DNA of 41,122 nucleotides from JAYWGN01 sp043778255 (GCA_043778255.1 JAYWGN010000021.1:1-41122); one strand, 5' to 3'; shown: positions 1 through 8,961, numbered from the stretch's first letter. The notes: generated by a model from the sequence alone, not told the origin. Numbers and translations: made by a program.

Positions 1-91
1 TGTTGGAATGGCATAGCCTACAAAGAACTAAAATAGTATAGCTATATACTTGATGTTTAAAAATAATTAAAGCGTAATAAAATAAATTAAT

Positions 92-1165
92 ATGGACTAC
101 TTTGTAATTGCCGTTATCATTTTGTTTTTTGTTATTATATTTCAAATAGCAAAGGCAAGTGAATATGTATCAGTACTTAAAGGCGAAGAAAAAGCCAACG
201 AAGAAGCTAATAAAATAAATGGCTTTCTAATGTTAGCCTTTATAATATTTGGCTTTATAGGCATTTATTGGTGCCAAGTAAAACTTGGTCCAAAAATATT
301 AGCTATATCAGCATCTACCGAAGGTGAAGCAGTAGATAGTATGATGTGGTGGACACTTGGTGTTACAGGTAGTGTATTGGTGGTAACACAGTTCTTGTTG
401 TTCTATTATGCATTCAAATACCAGTATAAAAAAGGTAGAAAATCATACTACTACCCACACAATAATAAGTTAGAGGCAATATGGACAGCAATACCTGCTA
501 TAGTAATGGCTGGGCTTGTAGTAGTAGGCTTGGTAAACTGGGTAAAAATGACAAAAGAAGCTCCAGCTAATGCTTACAAAATAGGTATAGTGGGTAAGCA
601 ATTTGGATGGTTCTACCACTACCCTGGCAAAGATGGTGTGCTAGGAAAACGTAGTACCAAGCTAACAATAGATGGTGTAAATGATATTGGGCTTGACCTT
701 AACGATAAATTTGCAATTGATGATATAGTAACCACCGATACCATGAGGCTAATAAAGGATAGCATTGTAGATATGACTATACAAAGCCGTGATGTAATAC
801 ACGATGTAGGGCTTACACACTTTAGAATGAAAATGGATGCTGTACCCGATATGCCAACAAGGTTGAAATTTACACCTAGTAAAACAACCGACGAGATGAA
901 AAAAATTACAAACGATGCCGATTTTGTATATGAAATAAGTTGCGACCAAATATGTGGATCTGGCCATACCAAAATGAGAGGTGTAATAGTAGTGTACCCT
1001 AAGGGTTACAACCTACAAAACTGGAACGACCAAATGGTAAAAGACGGAAAAACTGTATATAACACTTACCAAGAGTACTTAAAAAAACAAAAAAACACTT
1101 CGGCTGTTAATAAAGTGGAACAAACAAACAAAAACGGCGTAACTACATTAAACAATCCTTTATAA
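92..1165 (+). CDS. coxB: Cytochrome c oxidase subunit II
   Basis: Electron-entry subunit of the aa3-type terminal oxidase; it passes electrons from cytochrome c through the binuclear CuA centre to subunit I. The 357-aa protein has hydrophobic segments near residues 2-20, 44-61, 86-108 and 130-150, followed by a periplasmic cupredoxin domain. CuA ligands are visible: His237, Cys284, Cys288, His292 and Met295 (CDQICGSGHTKM). The usual Glu between the cysteines is Gln286; that position binds copper through its backbone carbonyl, so function is probably kept. The extra N-terminal membrane segment fits Bacteroidota subunit II proteins. It lies 49 bp upstream of ctaD and is very likely cotranscribed with it. 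Genes of the alternative complex III often precede this pair in the phylum but would lie outside the window. The family is certain. Confidence 0.96.
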   Translation: MDYFVIAVIILFFVIIFQIAKASEYVSVLKGEEKANEEANKINGFLMLAFIIFGFIGIYWCQVKLGPKILAISASTEGEAVDSMMWWTLGVTGSVLVVTQFLLFYYAFKYQYKKGRKSYYYPHNNKLEAIWTAIPAIVMAGLVVVGLVNWVKMTKEAPANAYKIGIVGKQFGWFYHYPGKDGVLGKRSTKLTIDGVNDIGLDLNDKFAIDDIVTTDTMRLIKDSIVDMTIQSRDVIHDVGLTHFRMKMDAVPDMPTRLKFTPSKTTDEMKKITNDADFVYEISCDQICGSGHTKMRGVIVVYPKGYNLQNWNDQMVKDGKTVYNTYQEYLKKQKNTSAVNKVEQTNKNGVTTLNNPL

Positions 1166-1214
1166 AATGAATTTCTATACTGAAATTTGTAACTATAAAT
1201 ACTAGCATAACAAT

Positions 1215-3029
1215 ATGAGTACAATTGCAATACAAGGTGAGTATGCAGCAGCACTAGAAGTGCCACATACACATGAACACCACGAACATAACCACCACAA
1301 AGAAACTTTTATTACTAAATACGTTTTTAGTCAGGATCATAAAATGATTAGTAAGCAGTTTTTAATAACTGGTATGATATGGGCTATTATTGGCGGATTA
1401 TTCTCTGTACTATTTAGGTTACAGTTAGGCTACCCCGACCAGAAATTTATGTTCCTCGAGGATATATTAGGTAAGTGGGCAAAAGGTGGGCAAATACAAC
1501 CTGAGTTTTATTATTCCTTAATTACAATGCACGGTACAATACTAGTGTTTTTTGTACTTACTGCTGGGCTAAGCGGTACATTTAGTAACTTACTAATACC
1601 ACTACAAGTAGGTGCAAGAGATATGGCTTCGCCTTTTTTAAATATGTTATCATATTGGTTCTTTTTTAGTGCTAGTATAGTGCTATTTGCCTCACTCTTT
1701 TTACAAACGGGTGCAGCAAGTGGCGGCTGGACGAGTTACCCACCACTTAGTGCTTTAAAAGAAGCCTCCACAGGTTCGGGTGCCGGTATGGATTATTGGC
1801 TAATAGCCATGTCGTTATTTGTAGTATCATCTTTACTTGGTGGGCTTAACTATATAGCTACTATACTTAATATGCGTACCAAAGGTATGAGTATGACAAG
1901 GATGCCACTTACTATATGGGCATTCTTTTTCACCGCTATATTAGGTGTACTTTCATTCCCAGTATTATTAAGTGGTTGTATATTATTAATATTCGATAGG
2001 CATTTGGGTACATCATTTTACTTATCCGATATTTATATGGCGGGCAAAGTATTGCCAAATGAAGGTGGTTCGGCTATACTATTTCAACATTTGTTTTGGT
2101 TTTTGGGGCACCCCGAAGTGTATATAATAATACTACCAACAATGGGTATGGTAAGCGAAATATTAGCCATTAATGCACGTAAACCAATATTTGGCTATAT
2201 GGCAATGGTAGGTAGTATGTTTGCTATTACTGTATTGGCATTCCTAGTATGGGCACACCACATGTTTGTAACAGGGCTTAACCCTATAGCAGGTAGTGTA
2301 TTTGTATTGTTAACCTTACTAATAGCTGTACCAAGTGCCGTTAAAGTATTTAACTGGATTACTACAATATGGCGAGGCAATATGATATTTACACCAGCTA
2401 GTATGTTTAGTATAGGTATGGTAAGTATGTTTATAAGTGGCGGTCTTACTGGTATATGGTTAGGTAACTCAGCTATTGATATTCACTTACACGACAGTTA
2501 CTTTGTAATTGCTCACTTTCATATAGTAATGGGTGTATCAGCATTTTTTGGATTGTTTGCAGGTATATACCATTGGTTTCCTAAAATGTACGGTAGGTTT
2601 ATGAACCAAACTTTGGGTCACATACATTTTTGGATTACATTGGTAGGAGCTTACCTTATATTTTGGCCAATGCACTACGAAGGTATGGCAGGTATGCCAC
2701 GTAGGTATTTAGATTTTTCGCCTTGGCATAGTTTCAACAAGTTTCAAGGCTTAAATATGATGATTTCAACAGTAGCTATGATTGTATTTGCTGCACAGTT
2801 ATTGTTTGTATTTAACTTTATATACTCCATATTTAAAGGCCGTAAAATGAAAGATGCTAACCCTTGGAAAGCAACAAGCCTTGAGTGGACAACACCAATA
2901 GAAAGAATACACGGCAACTGGCCTGGCGAAATACCAGAGGTACACCGTTGGGCTTATGACTTTGGTAAAGATGGTAAAGAGTATGTAATGCAAACTGAAC
3001 CAGTAGGCGATAACGAAAGTAAACACTAA
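1215..3029 (+). CDS. ctaD: Cytochrome c oxidase subunit I
   Basis: Catalytic subunit of the haem-copper oxidase: it reduces oxygen to water and pumps protons across the inner membrane. The 604-aa protein has about twelve membrane helices. Visible ligands are His106 (haem a), His299 in HPEVY (CuB, cross-linked Tyr303), His348-His349 (CuB), His434 (haem a3) and His436 (haem a) in HDSYFVIAHFH. The N-terminus carries a soluble His-rich stretch (about residues 18-28, HTHEHHEHNHH) that is not part of the core fold. The ATG at 1215 is the only start that gives the full N-terminus. It is the second gene of the coxB-ctaD operon, and a hairpin terminator follows. Subunit III is encoded about 20 kb away. 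Confidence 0.97.
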   Translation: MSTIAIQGEYAAALEVPHTHEHHEHNHHKETFITKYVFSQDHKMISKQFLITGMIWAIIGGLFSVLFRLQLGYPDQKFMFLEDILGKWAKGGQIQPEFYYSLITMHGTILVFFVLTAGLSGTFSNLLIPLQVGARDMASPFLNMLSYWFFFSASIVLFASLFLQTGAASGGWTSYPPLSALKEASTGSGAGMDYWLIAMSLFVVSSLLGGLNYIATILNMRTKGMSMTRMPLTIWAFFFTAILGVLSFPVLLSGCILLIFDRHLGTSFYLSDIYMAGKVLPNEGGSAILFQHLFWFLGHPEVYIIILPTMGMVSEILAINARKPIFGYMAMVGSMFAITVLAFLVWAHHMFVTGLNPIAGSVFVLLTLLIAVPSAVKVFNWITTIWRGNMIFTPASMFSIGMVSMFISGGLTGIWLGNSAIDIHLHDSYFVIAHFHIVMGVSAFFGLFAGIYHWFPKMYGRFMNQTLGHIHFWITLVGAYLIFWPMHYEGMAGMPRRYLDFSPWHSFNKFQGLNMMISTVAMIVFAAQLLFVFNFIYSIFKGRKMKDANPWKATSLEWTTPIERIHGNWPGEIPEVHRWAYDFGKDGKEYVMQTEPVGDNESKH

Positions 3030-3053
3030 TATAGTAGTAACTTATAATAATTG

Positions 3054-3090
3054 AAAGAGGCAGTCTTATTAAGGCTGCCTCTTTTATTTT
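3054..3090 (+). terminator. Rho-independent terminator of coxB-ctaD
   Basis: A 14-bp stem (3054-3067 with 3071-3084, one T-G pair, loop ATT) is followed by a T-rich tail (CTTTTATTTT). It starts 25 bp after the ctaD stop. The inverted arrangement could also slow transcripts coming from eno. Confidence 0.88.
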
Positions 3091-3139
3091 GTACAATGAT
3101 TATTTATATATTCCTAATTAAAAACTAAATCGATTTATA

Positions 3140-3176
3140 AAACCTATAAAAGTTTTTAATAAAACCTTATAGGTTT
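3140..3176 (-). terminator. Probable terminator of eno
   Basis: Perfect 10-bp inverted repeat AAACCTATAA/TTATAGGTTT (3140-3149 and 3167-3176). Read on the minus strand the stem extends inward with a small bulge, and a T-rich stretch follows. It lies just past the eno stop codon. Confidence 0.6.
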
Positions 3177-3183
3177 GTACTTA

Positions 3184-4473
3184 TTACTTACCAAATTTTA
3201 TTTTACCCTTTGGGTAAATGGCCGTGTGTTCTAGCATTTCTTCAATACGAATCAATTGGTTGTACTTAGCTATACGGTCGGTACGGCTAGCACTACCTGT
3301 TTTTATTTGCCCACAGTTAAGTGCTACGGCAAGGTCAGCAATTGTAGTATCTTCGGTTTCGCCACTACGGTGGCTCATTATAGTATTGTAGCCATTGTGT
3401 TGGGCTAGGCTTACAGCATTTATAGTTTCGGTAAGTGTACCTATTTGGTTTACTTTTACTAGCAGGGCGTTAGCTATATTTTTATCAATGCCTTGCTGTA
3501 AGCGGGTTACGTTGGTTACAAACAAATCGTCGCCTACTATTTGTATTTTTTTGCCTAGGGCTTCGGTCATCATTTTCCAACCAGCCCAATCATCTTCGGC
3601 CATACCATCTTCTATACTTATAATAGGGTATTTTTTGCACCAAGTTTCCCAATATTTTACTAGTTGCTCACTAGTCATTTCTTTACCATCACTTTTGTGA
3701 AATACGTACTTTTTCTTTTTTGCATCCCACAGTTCGCTATTAGCTGCATCCATAGCTATACCTATTTGTGTACCAGGCTTGTAACCAGCTGCTACTATAG
3801 CTTCCATTACAGTATCTATGGCTTCCTCGTTGCTTTGTATGTTGGGTGCAAAGCCACCCTCATCGCCTACATTGGTGCTAAAGCCTTTTTTCTTAAGTAC
3901 TGTTTTAAGTGCATGAAATATATCGGTTCCCCAACGTAAGCCTTCGCTAAAGCTTTTTGCCCCTATGGGCATTACCATAAACTCTTGGAAGTCAATTTTA
4001 TTATCGGCATGGGCGCCACCATTAAGTATATTCATCATTGGCATAGGAACTACCCTTGCATTAGTACCCCCAATGTAGCGGTATAGTGGCAAGTTGCTTT
4101 CCATTGCAGCAGCTTTGGCTGTAGCCAAACTTACGGCAAGTATAGCATTAGCACCTAGTTTGCTTTTGTTAGGTGTACCATCAAGGTCTATCATTATTTG
4201 GTCTATAGTGGCTTGTTCTGTAGCATCCATACCCAATATGGCTTGGCTTATTTGCTTATTTACATTAGCTACTGCTTTAAGTACACCTTTGCCACCATAG
4301 GTTTTTTTATCGCCATCACGTAGTTCGGCAGCTTCGTGTATGCCTGTACTAGCACCACTTGGTACGGCTGCACGGCCTATTGCACCTTCGTCGGTTACTA
4401 CATCTACCTCTATAGTAGGGTTGCCACGGCTGTCTAGTATTTGCCTAGCTTGTATGTGTGATATTATGCTCAT
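3184..4473 (-). CDS. eno: Enolase (phosphopyruvate hydratase)
   Basis: Glycolytic enzyme that interconverts 2-phosphoglycerate and phosphoenolpyruvate in the cytoplasm; Mg2+ dependent. The 429-aa length is standard. Family landmarks include SGASTGIHEA near the N-terminus, the Mg-binding SIEDGMAEDDW segment and GDDLFVTN, the catalytic Lys in ALLVKVNQIGT, and the signature SHRSGETEDTTIADLAVALN. It is monocistronic and convergent with ctaD. Upstream on the minus strand, a TAACTTCG sequence about 29 nt before the ATG resembles the -7 box with one mismatch. Nothing unusual was seen in the protein. Confidence 0.98.
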   Translation of the reverse strand: MSIISHIQARQILDSRGNPTIEVDVVTDEGAIGRAAVPSGASTGIHEAAELRDGDKKTYGGKGVLKAVANVNKQISQAILGMDATEQATIDQIMIDLDGTPNKSKLGANAILAVSLATAKAAAMESNLPLYRYIGGTNARVVPMPMMNILNGGAHADNKIDFQEFMVMPIGAKSFSEGLRWGTDIFHALKTVLKKKGFSTNVGDEGGFAPNIQSNEEAIDTVMEAIVAAGYKPGTQIGIAMDAANSELWDAKKKKYVFHKSDGKEMTSEQLVKYWETWCKKYPIISIEDGMAEDDWAGWKMMTEALGKKIQIVGDDLFVTNVTRLQQGIDKNIANALLVKVNQIGTLTETINAVSLAQHNGYNTIMSHRSGETEDTTIADLAVALNCGQIKTGSASRTDRIAKYNQLIRIEEMLEHTAIYPKGKIKFGK

Positions 4474-4650
4474 AGTTTTTGTTTTTTTATTTAAGGGCGA
4501 AGTTAATTTTTTTTTGCAGTATTATTTATATAAATGTTTGTGTGGTTTTTTTATTCGCTTCGCTCTAAAAAATGGAAGTTAGATATTTAACTTTACGTAA
4601 AAGTTCAGATACTTTATAAGCTAAATAAGTAACCATTAATGGGCAAACGG
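4474..4650. other. Intergenic: eno upstream region
   Basis: First part of a 552-bp gap between eno and the next gene; AT-rich. It holds the eno 5' region and, at about 4546-4574, a GCGAAGCG-type core (here CGCTTCGC) framed by T and A runs. A similar element occurs at 9116-9141. No gene is supported here. Confidence 0.5.
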
Positions 4651-4721
4651 AGAAAATAACGTTTTATTTACCATTACAACGGAAATAATAACGGTTTTTG
4701 TACAGTAGTTAATGTTAATTG
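4651..4721 (+). repeat. Direct repeat, copy 1 (flanks the DUF4143 ATPase gene)
   Basis: About 70 bp that matches 6345-6416 at roughly 85% by eye, including the identical core ACAACGGAAATAATAACG and TTTTTGTACAGTA. Each copy contains the GAAATAATAACG-type motif twice, about 30 bp apart. The two copies are directly oriented and bracket the ATPase gene. Confidence 0.75.
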
Positions 4722-4728
4722 AGGCGTA

Positions 4729-4836
4729 ATGGACAAAAATGAGGGTAGTTTTGGTAGCAATGGTGCTACAGCAGGTGTACAAGTTCAACTATCCAAAAAA
4801 CAAGACTGGGTAGGGCATGTTACTTTAATTAAATAA
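4729..4836 (+). other. Possible 35-codon ORF or gene fragment
   Basis: An open stretch from ATG 4729 to TAA 4836 encodes 35 residues, ending GHVTLIK. The alternating polar/hydrophobic end (AGVQVQLSKKQDWVGHVTLIK region) could be the last strand of a lost envelope protein. It begins 8 bp after direct-repeat copy 1. No signal sequence or family is recognised, and it may not be expressed. Confidence 0.2.
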
Positions 4837-5013
4837 TTTTGAGTATTAGTTGGTAACGCAATAAATACAAAACAACTTCTAATTAGTAGTTAAATGCAGT
4901 TTTAGACTGAATAGTTACAAATCTTCATTCTTATGCCTTTCATTTTTTCATAAATAATTTATTTTTAGCCTTATATTTTTTAAATAATTAGTTTATTTTT
5001 GCCTTGTATTTTT

Positions 5014-5021
5014 TAATTTTG
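5014..5021 (+). promoter_or_regulatory. -7 promoter element of the DUF4143 ATPase gene
   Basis: TAATTTTG matches the Bacteroidota -7 consensus TAnnTTTG and ends 4 nt before the ATG at 5026. Transcription would start at or next to the start codon. TTTG sequences lie upstream, but none sits at ideal -33 spacing. Confidence 0.6.
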
Positions 5022-5025
5022 TAAA

Positions 5026-6342
5026 ATGTATATACAAAGAACTATTGATAAAGAACTAATATTATGGAGCAAGCAAAAAAGCTTAAAGCCTTTAATGATA
5101 AGGGGTGCAAGGCAAATAGGGAAGAGTAGTAGCATAAAAAATTTGGGTAAGCAATTTCAATATTTTATAGAAATTAATTTTGATGAAGATGCTAGATTTT
5201 TACAATTGTTTAAAAACAACTATTCGGTAGTAGAAATTTGCCAGCAAATAGAAGTTTTTGTAAATATCCCAATAGTAGAGGGGCAAACATTGTTGTTTTT
5301 AGATGAAGTACAATTGTGCCCTGAAGCAATAGCATTGTTGCGCTATTTTTACGAAAAAAAACCAAATCTTCATGTAATTGCAGCAGGGTCGTTGTTAGAA
5401 TTTGCCTTGGCCCAAGTACCAACTATTGGCGTAGGCAGAATACGTTCTTTATTCATGTATCCATTTAGCTATCAAGAGTTTTTATTGGCAAATGGAGAAG
5501 AAAAGTTGATGGTTCAAATTGCAAAAGCAAACATCCAACATCCATTACCAACTTTAATACACCAAAAATGTATTGATTACTTAAAAAAATTTTTATTAAT
5601 TGGCGGTATGCCAGAAGCGGTAAGTGAATATGTGCAAACAAAAAATTTATTACGAGTACAACAGGTATTAGATGATTTGATTATTAGCCTACAAACAGAA
5701 TTTGCCAAATACAAAGCCAGAGTGCCAAGCAGTAATATTCAACAAATTTTTAAAAGTGCTATTGCACAAATGGGTGGCAAGTTTGTGTATAGCCATCAAC
5801 AAATACAATTAAATAATGGCCAAGCTAAAGAAGCGTTGAATTTATTAAGCCTAGCTGGCTTGGTTTATAGTGTTTATCATACAGCATGTAATGGTATACC
5901 GCTGGGTGCAGGCATAAACGAAAAAAAGCGTAAAGTAATTTTATTTGATACCGGTATTTACCAACGGTTATTAGGGTTAAATTTAAGTGAGGTATTATTG
6001 GCTAACGATGTGCAATTTGTAAATAAAGGAAAGTTGGCAGAGTTACATGTTGGACTAGAATTAATAAAAAATAATTTTACTTATCAAATGCCAGAACTTT
6101 TTTATTGGCATAGAGAACAAAAAAGTAGCAACGCCGAAGTTGATTATGTAATACAACAACAAGAAAAAATTATACCAATAGAAGTAAAATCAAGCACACA
6201 AGGAAGTATGCAAAGTTTGTATTTATTTCTACTAGAAAAAAACATTCAAAAAGGCATAAGAACTTCATTAGAAAATTTTGGTAGTGTTGGTAGTATAGAT
6301 ATTTATCCATTGTACGCAATTGGTGAGGCAAATAAATTTTAA
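5026..6342 (+). CDS. AAA ATPase with C-terminal DUF4143 domain
   Basis: A 438-aa protein of the widespread bacterial/archaeal AAA_14-DUF4143 family; the cellular role of the family is not settled. The Walker A motif is at residues 27-35 (GARQIGKSS, with Ser where Thr is usual). Walker B is TLLFLDEVQL near residues 87-96, followed by the sensor-like AAGSLLEFAL. The C-terminal part contains AEVDYV...IPIEVKSS, the D-ExK pattern of a PD-(D/E)XK-like fold, so DNA binding or cleavage is possible but unproven. It is a single-gene unit with its own -7 box and no neighbour in the same operon. The flanking direct repeats suggest that the gene arrived, or was duplicated, as a unit. Confidence 0.88.
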   Translation: MYIQRTIDKELILWSKQKSLKPLMIRGARQIGKSSSIKNLGKQFQYFIEINFDEDARFLQLFKNNYSVVEICQQIEVFVNIPIVEGQTLLFLDEVQLCPEAIALLRYFYEKKPNLHVIAAGSLLEFALAQVPTIGVGRIRSLFMYPFSYQEFLLANGEEKLMVQIAKANIQHPLPTLIHQKCIDYLKKFLLIGGMPEAVSEYVQTKNLLRVQQVLDDLIISLQTEFAKYKARVPSSNIQQIFKSAIAQMGGKFVYSHQQIQLNNGQAKEALNLLSLAGLVYSVYHTACNGIPLGAGINEKKRKVILFDTGIYQRLLGLNLSEVLLANDVQFVNKGKLAELHVGLELIKNNFTYQMPELFYWHREQKSSNAEVDYVIQQQEKIIPIEVKSSTQGSMQSLYLFLLEKNIQKGIRTSLENFGSVGSIDIYPLYAIGEANKF

Positions 6343-6344
6343 TT

Positions 6345-6416
6345 GGAAATAATAACATTTTATTTACTTTACAACGGAAATAATAACGATTTTTGTACAG
6401 TAAGTATTGTTAATTG
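6345..6416 (+). repeat. Direct repeat, copy 2 (flanks the DUF4143 ATPase gene)
   Basis: Begins 2 bp after the ATPase stop codon and matches 4651-4721 in the same orientation. The internal GGAAATAATAAC motif appears at 6345 and 6376, a 31-bp period. A target duplication is unlikely because the copy is long and diverged; a duplicated regulatory or terminal segment fits better. Confidence 0.75.
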
Positions 6417-6435
6417 TTAAGTAGTTGGTATATAT

Positions 6436-6473
6436 AAAAAAGACGTTTGTTGCATTATGTTGTAAGCAACAAA
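6436..6473 (-). terminator. Terminator of the 6501-7645 operon
   Basis: Perfect 8-bp stem TTTGTTGC/GCAACAAA (6446-6453 and 6466-6473). Read on the minus strand it is followed by CGTCTTTTTT, a typical intrinsic terminator tail. Confidence 0.7.
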
Positions 6474-6500
6474 GTGGTGGGATGACAATTTTTATTATCA

Positions 6501-7082
6501 TTAAAATGATCTACTTATGCCCATACTTAATACTCCCTTATATCCATAACCTATGGCTACTTTAATGTTGTAGTTGTTATACACTTTATGCTCTACATGT
6601 AACAATGAAATATAAAAAGCTGGGTAAATAAGTATTTTTTTACTGCCTGTATATATAGCTAAATTTTGATTTCTTATACTTGTATTTACCACACCACCAA
6701 GTACTGCAAACAGTTTTAGCTTTTTGGTTGAGTTAGGGTAGTACTCCATCTTTTTTTCAACTCCTAATACAACATTATGTTGCACATAATTTTGTTTTAC
6801 TTTATTGAATAGTACATATTTTTTGCTATAATTTCCATATCCCAATACTAACTGATATTTTTTATTTTTTAAAAGTTTTGTATCTACTAAATTGGCAATT
6901 AGTAAATAACTACTTTTTACAGTTTTTTTAAATAATACTTGGTTGTTTAATTCACTTAAATTAATATCCTGCACTATAAAGTTACCTGTTAGCAACCCTG
7001 TACTCAGTTCACTAACTTTTAATTGCCCGTAAGCTATTTTTGCAAAGCTTAGAATTAAAAAAATAAAAATTTTAATATTCAT
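6501..7082 (-). CDS. Hypothetical exported protein, likely outer-membrane barrel
   Basis: 193 aa with a clear N-terminal signal peptide (about residues 1-19, cleavage after YGQ or nearby). The rest alternates short hydrophobic and polar strands (YQLVLGYGNYS, KLKLFAVLGGVVN, NIKVAIGYGYKGVLSMGISRSF) and ends in an aromatic Phe. This pattern is typical of small outer-membrane beta-barrels of Bacteroidota. No specific family is recognised. It starts 2 bp after the stop of the upstream lipoprotein gene, so the two are almost certainly cotranscribed, and a hairpin terminator follows. The function is unknown; an envelope role is inferred. Confidence 0.75.
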   Translation of the reverse strand: MNIKIFIFLILSFAKIAYGQLKVSELSTGLLTGNFIVQDINLSELNNQVLFKKTVKSSYLLIANLVDTKLLKNKKYQLVLGYGNYSKKYVLFNKVKQNYVQHNVVLGVEKKMEYYPNSTKKLKLFAVLGGVVNTSIRNQNLAIYTGSKKILIYPAFYISLLHVEHKVYNNYNIKVAIGYGYKGVLSMGISRSF

Positions 7083-7084
7083 AA

Positions 7085-7645
7085 TTAGTATTGTCTTTTA
7101 AAGTATCCATTTGTTATTAATAATTTTTCATTGGTTGAGGGCAAGGTTAGTTCACATTCAAAAGTTCCCTCTATTTTACCCCCATTCCCATATTTTACGG
7201 TAGTTACATTTACATAGCCAGTAGTGTTTTGATTGGTAGTGTAAACACTATATGGGTAATATTTTGTAAAATCAGCCGATGGTAAATTTTTATTGTTAGT
7301 AGGATATATACCTGAGTTGTAGTTTAGCAAATATTTTTTTTCTATAATATCATTAGGCAAATAAATTGTTAGCCTTTCATAATTACTTAATGCCTCTATT
7401 ACCGTATAAAAAAACGGGGCACTTGGCGAACCTGATGCAAAGTTAGAGATACTAACAGGGCCAACACCTGAACCAGGGTCACCATAATTAGGAACCCATG
7501 GTACGCCATTAATAAAGCATCCAAAGGTTACATTTCCATATTTAATTCGGTAATCTTCAGCGGTTTTTATAATTACTTTTTTACAGCTTACCATTGTTAA
7601 TAACACTATTATAAAAGTGCTAACAGTTTTAATTGATGAGTTCAT
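7085..7645 (-). CDS. Lipoprotein, DUF6252/DUF5025-like
   Basis: 186-aa predicted lipoprotein: hydrophobic residues 8-20 end in the lipobox TMVSC, with Cys21 as lipidation site followed by Lys-Lys. The mature part begins with a segment of the type FGCFINGVPWVPNYG, which resembles the small Bacteroidota lipoprotein families often annotated DUF6252 or DUF5025. The assignment is from memory of the motif, not a search. It is the first gene of a two-gene operon with the barrel-like protein at 6501. An outer-membrane-anchored role is inferred; substrate and partner are unknown. Confidence 0.78.
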   Translation of the reverse strand: MNSSIKTVSTFIIVLLTMVSCKKVIIKTAEDYRIKYGNVTFGCFINGVPWVPNYGDPGSGVGPVSISNFASGSPSAPFFYTVIEALSNYERLTIYLPNDIIEKKYLLNYNSGIYPTNNKNLPSADFTKYYPYSVYTTNQNTTGYVNVTTVKYGNGGKIEGTFECELTLPSTNEKLLITNGYFKRQY

Positions 7646-7810
7646 AAAGAGTAGTTTTATTAAAAATTTGTATATGGTAAAGCTGCAATAATATTGTTAT
7701 TACTTTTTTGCATTTTATGCAAAAAACACAATTATTTTAATAAACATTTTGCAGATTCTGTAATTATAATATTACAATATGGTCTATCTTTAAAAAAGAA
7801 CTATCATTAA

Positions 7811-7920
7811 TTAACAACAAATGCCGATTGAATAAATAAACTTGCCTACCGGCAGGCAGGTAGTACGATAAGGCGAAGCCGCAATTGGACTATATTATTT
7901 ATCAATACGGTAATAATTCG
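7811..7920 (+). repeat. Dispersed palindromic repeat, copy A
   Basis: About 110 bp shared with 39441-39573 and, from its 3' half, with 10100-10200. It contains the palindromic GCCTACCGGCAGGCAGGTAG (7844-7863), a GGCGAAGCC mini-hairpin and the conserved tail GCAATTGGACTATATT. The gap 7646-7959 holds nothing else recognisable. The repeat ends 39 bp before the next plus-strand gene. Confidence 0.85.
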
Positions 7921-7959
7921 TATTAATATTTTACATTACATTATTAAATAAGTAAAACA

Positions 7960-8961
7960 ATGCAAACTCAAGTTGCCCTACTGCTTCATATTATAAAAAC
8001 AAATTTTGCGGAGTTGCAACTAGCCAAAGTATTTTGCCAAGTACTTACCATTACCGAAAGTGCTGCTTACCGTAAGCTAAATGGCAAATCGGATATTACG
8101 GTTGCAGAGTTTTTTAAACTATTGCAATATTTTAAAATAGATAGCTCCTTATTTTTAAACGATGAAAACACCTATAATTTTGAAGGTAAATTAGTGTATA
8201 ACAATGATACCAATGTGGAGCAATATTTTAAAGACACTTTAGTGTTTTTAGAAAAAATTGAACACCAAAACGGAATATTATACAACCTCAGTAAGGATGT
8301 ACCCTTATTTTATTATTTTCACTATGCCGAGTTAGGCTGGTTCAAAGTATTTTTTATGTTAAAGTATATATTGCTTGACCCTTTGTATATAAATAAAAAA
8401 TTTGCCCTTCAAACTGCCGACCATAGAATATTGAATGTAGCAAAAGCCTACTCACAACAATACCAATTAGTGAATACTGTAGAAGTATGGAATACGGAAA
8501 GCATAAATACAACATTGCATCAATTAGAATACTTTATAAAAATGGAACAACTAAACGATGCTGAACTTATAAAAAAATTATTTGGTCAATTATTAAAAAC
8601 AATACAACTGGTACAACATCAAACTAAAGTGGGTAAAAAATACACTATTGATAAGTATAAAAATACTACTGCTACTGATTTTAACCTGTATCAAAACGAT
8701 TTGTATATGGCACATAACTCCTACCATTTAAGTATGCCAAACCTTGAGTATGCATTTGTAAGTTTTGGGGTGTTCAACTATATATATACTACCAACAAAA
8801 AATTTACTGATTATAGTAAAAATCATTTTGAAAATATTATAAACAAAAGCCTTAGCTTAGTAAATGTTCAAAGTAGTAGTGATTTATTTTTCACAAAAAT
8901 AATTAACAAAATTACACAGTTAGAAACTGTATGTATAACTAGTATAAAAGAATTGTATTGA
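7960..8961 (+). CDS. Helix-turn-helix regulator-like protein
   Basis: 333 aa. Residues of about 22-62 resemble a Cro/CI-type HTH: ESAAYRKLNGKSDITVAEFFKLLQYFKID, where the Y-R-K/R pair starts the recognition helix. The rest is a long, mostly helical domain without recognised motifs. Similar one-gene regulators with an HTH and a large unknown C-terminal part are common in Bacteroidota. It is likely a cytoplasmic transcription factor; targets are unknown. It is monocistronic and follows repeat copy A. The N-terminal ATG at 7960 gives a complete HTH. Confidence 0.65.
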   Translation: MQTQVALLLHIIKTNFAELQLAKVFCQVLTITESAAYRKLNGKSDITVAEFFKLLQYFKIDSSLFLNDENTYNFEGKLVYNNDTNVEQYFKDTLVFLEKIEHQNGILYNLSKDVPLFYYFHYAELGWFKVFFMLKYILLDPLYINKKFALQTADHRILNVAKAYSQQYQLVNTVEVWNTESINTTLHQLEYFIKMEQLNDAELIKKLFGQLLKTIQLVQHQTKVGKKYTIDKYKNTTATDFNLYQNDLYMAHNSYHLSMPNLEYAFVSFGVFNYIYTTNKKFTDYSKNHFENIINKSLSLVNVQSSSDLFFTKIINKITQLETVCITSIKELY

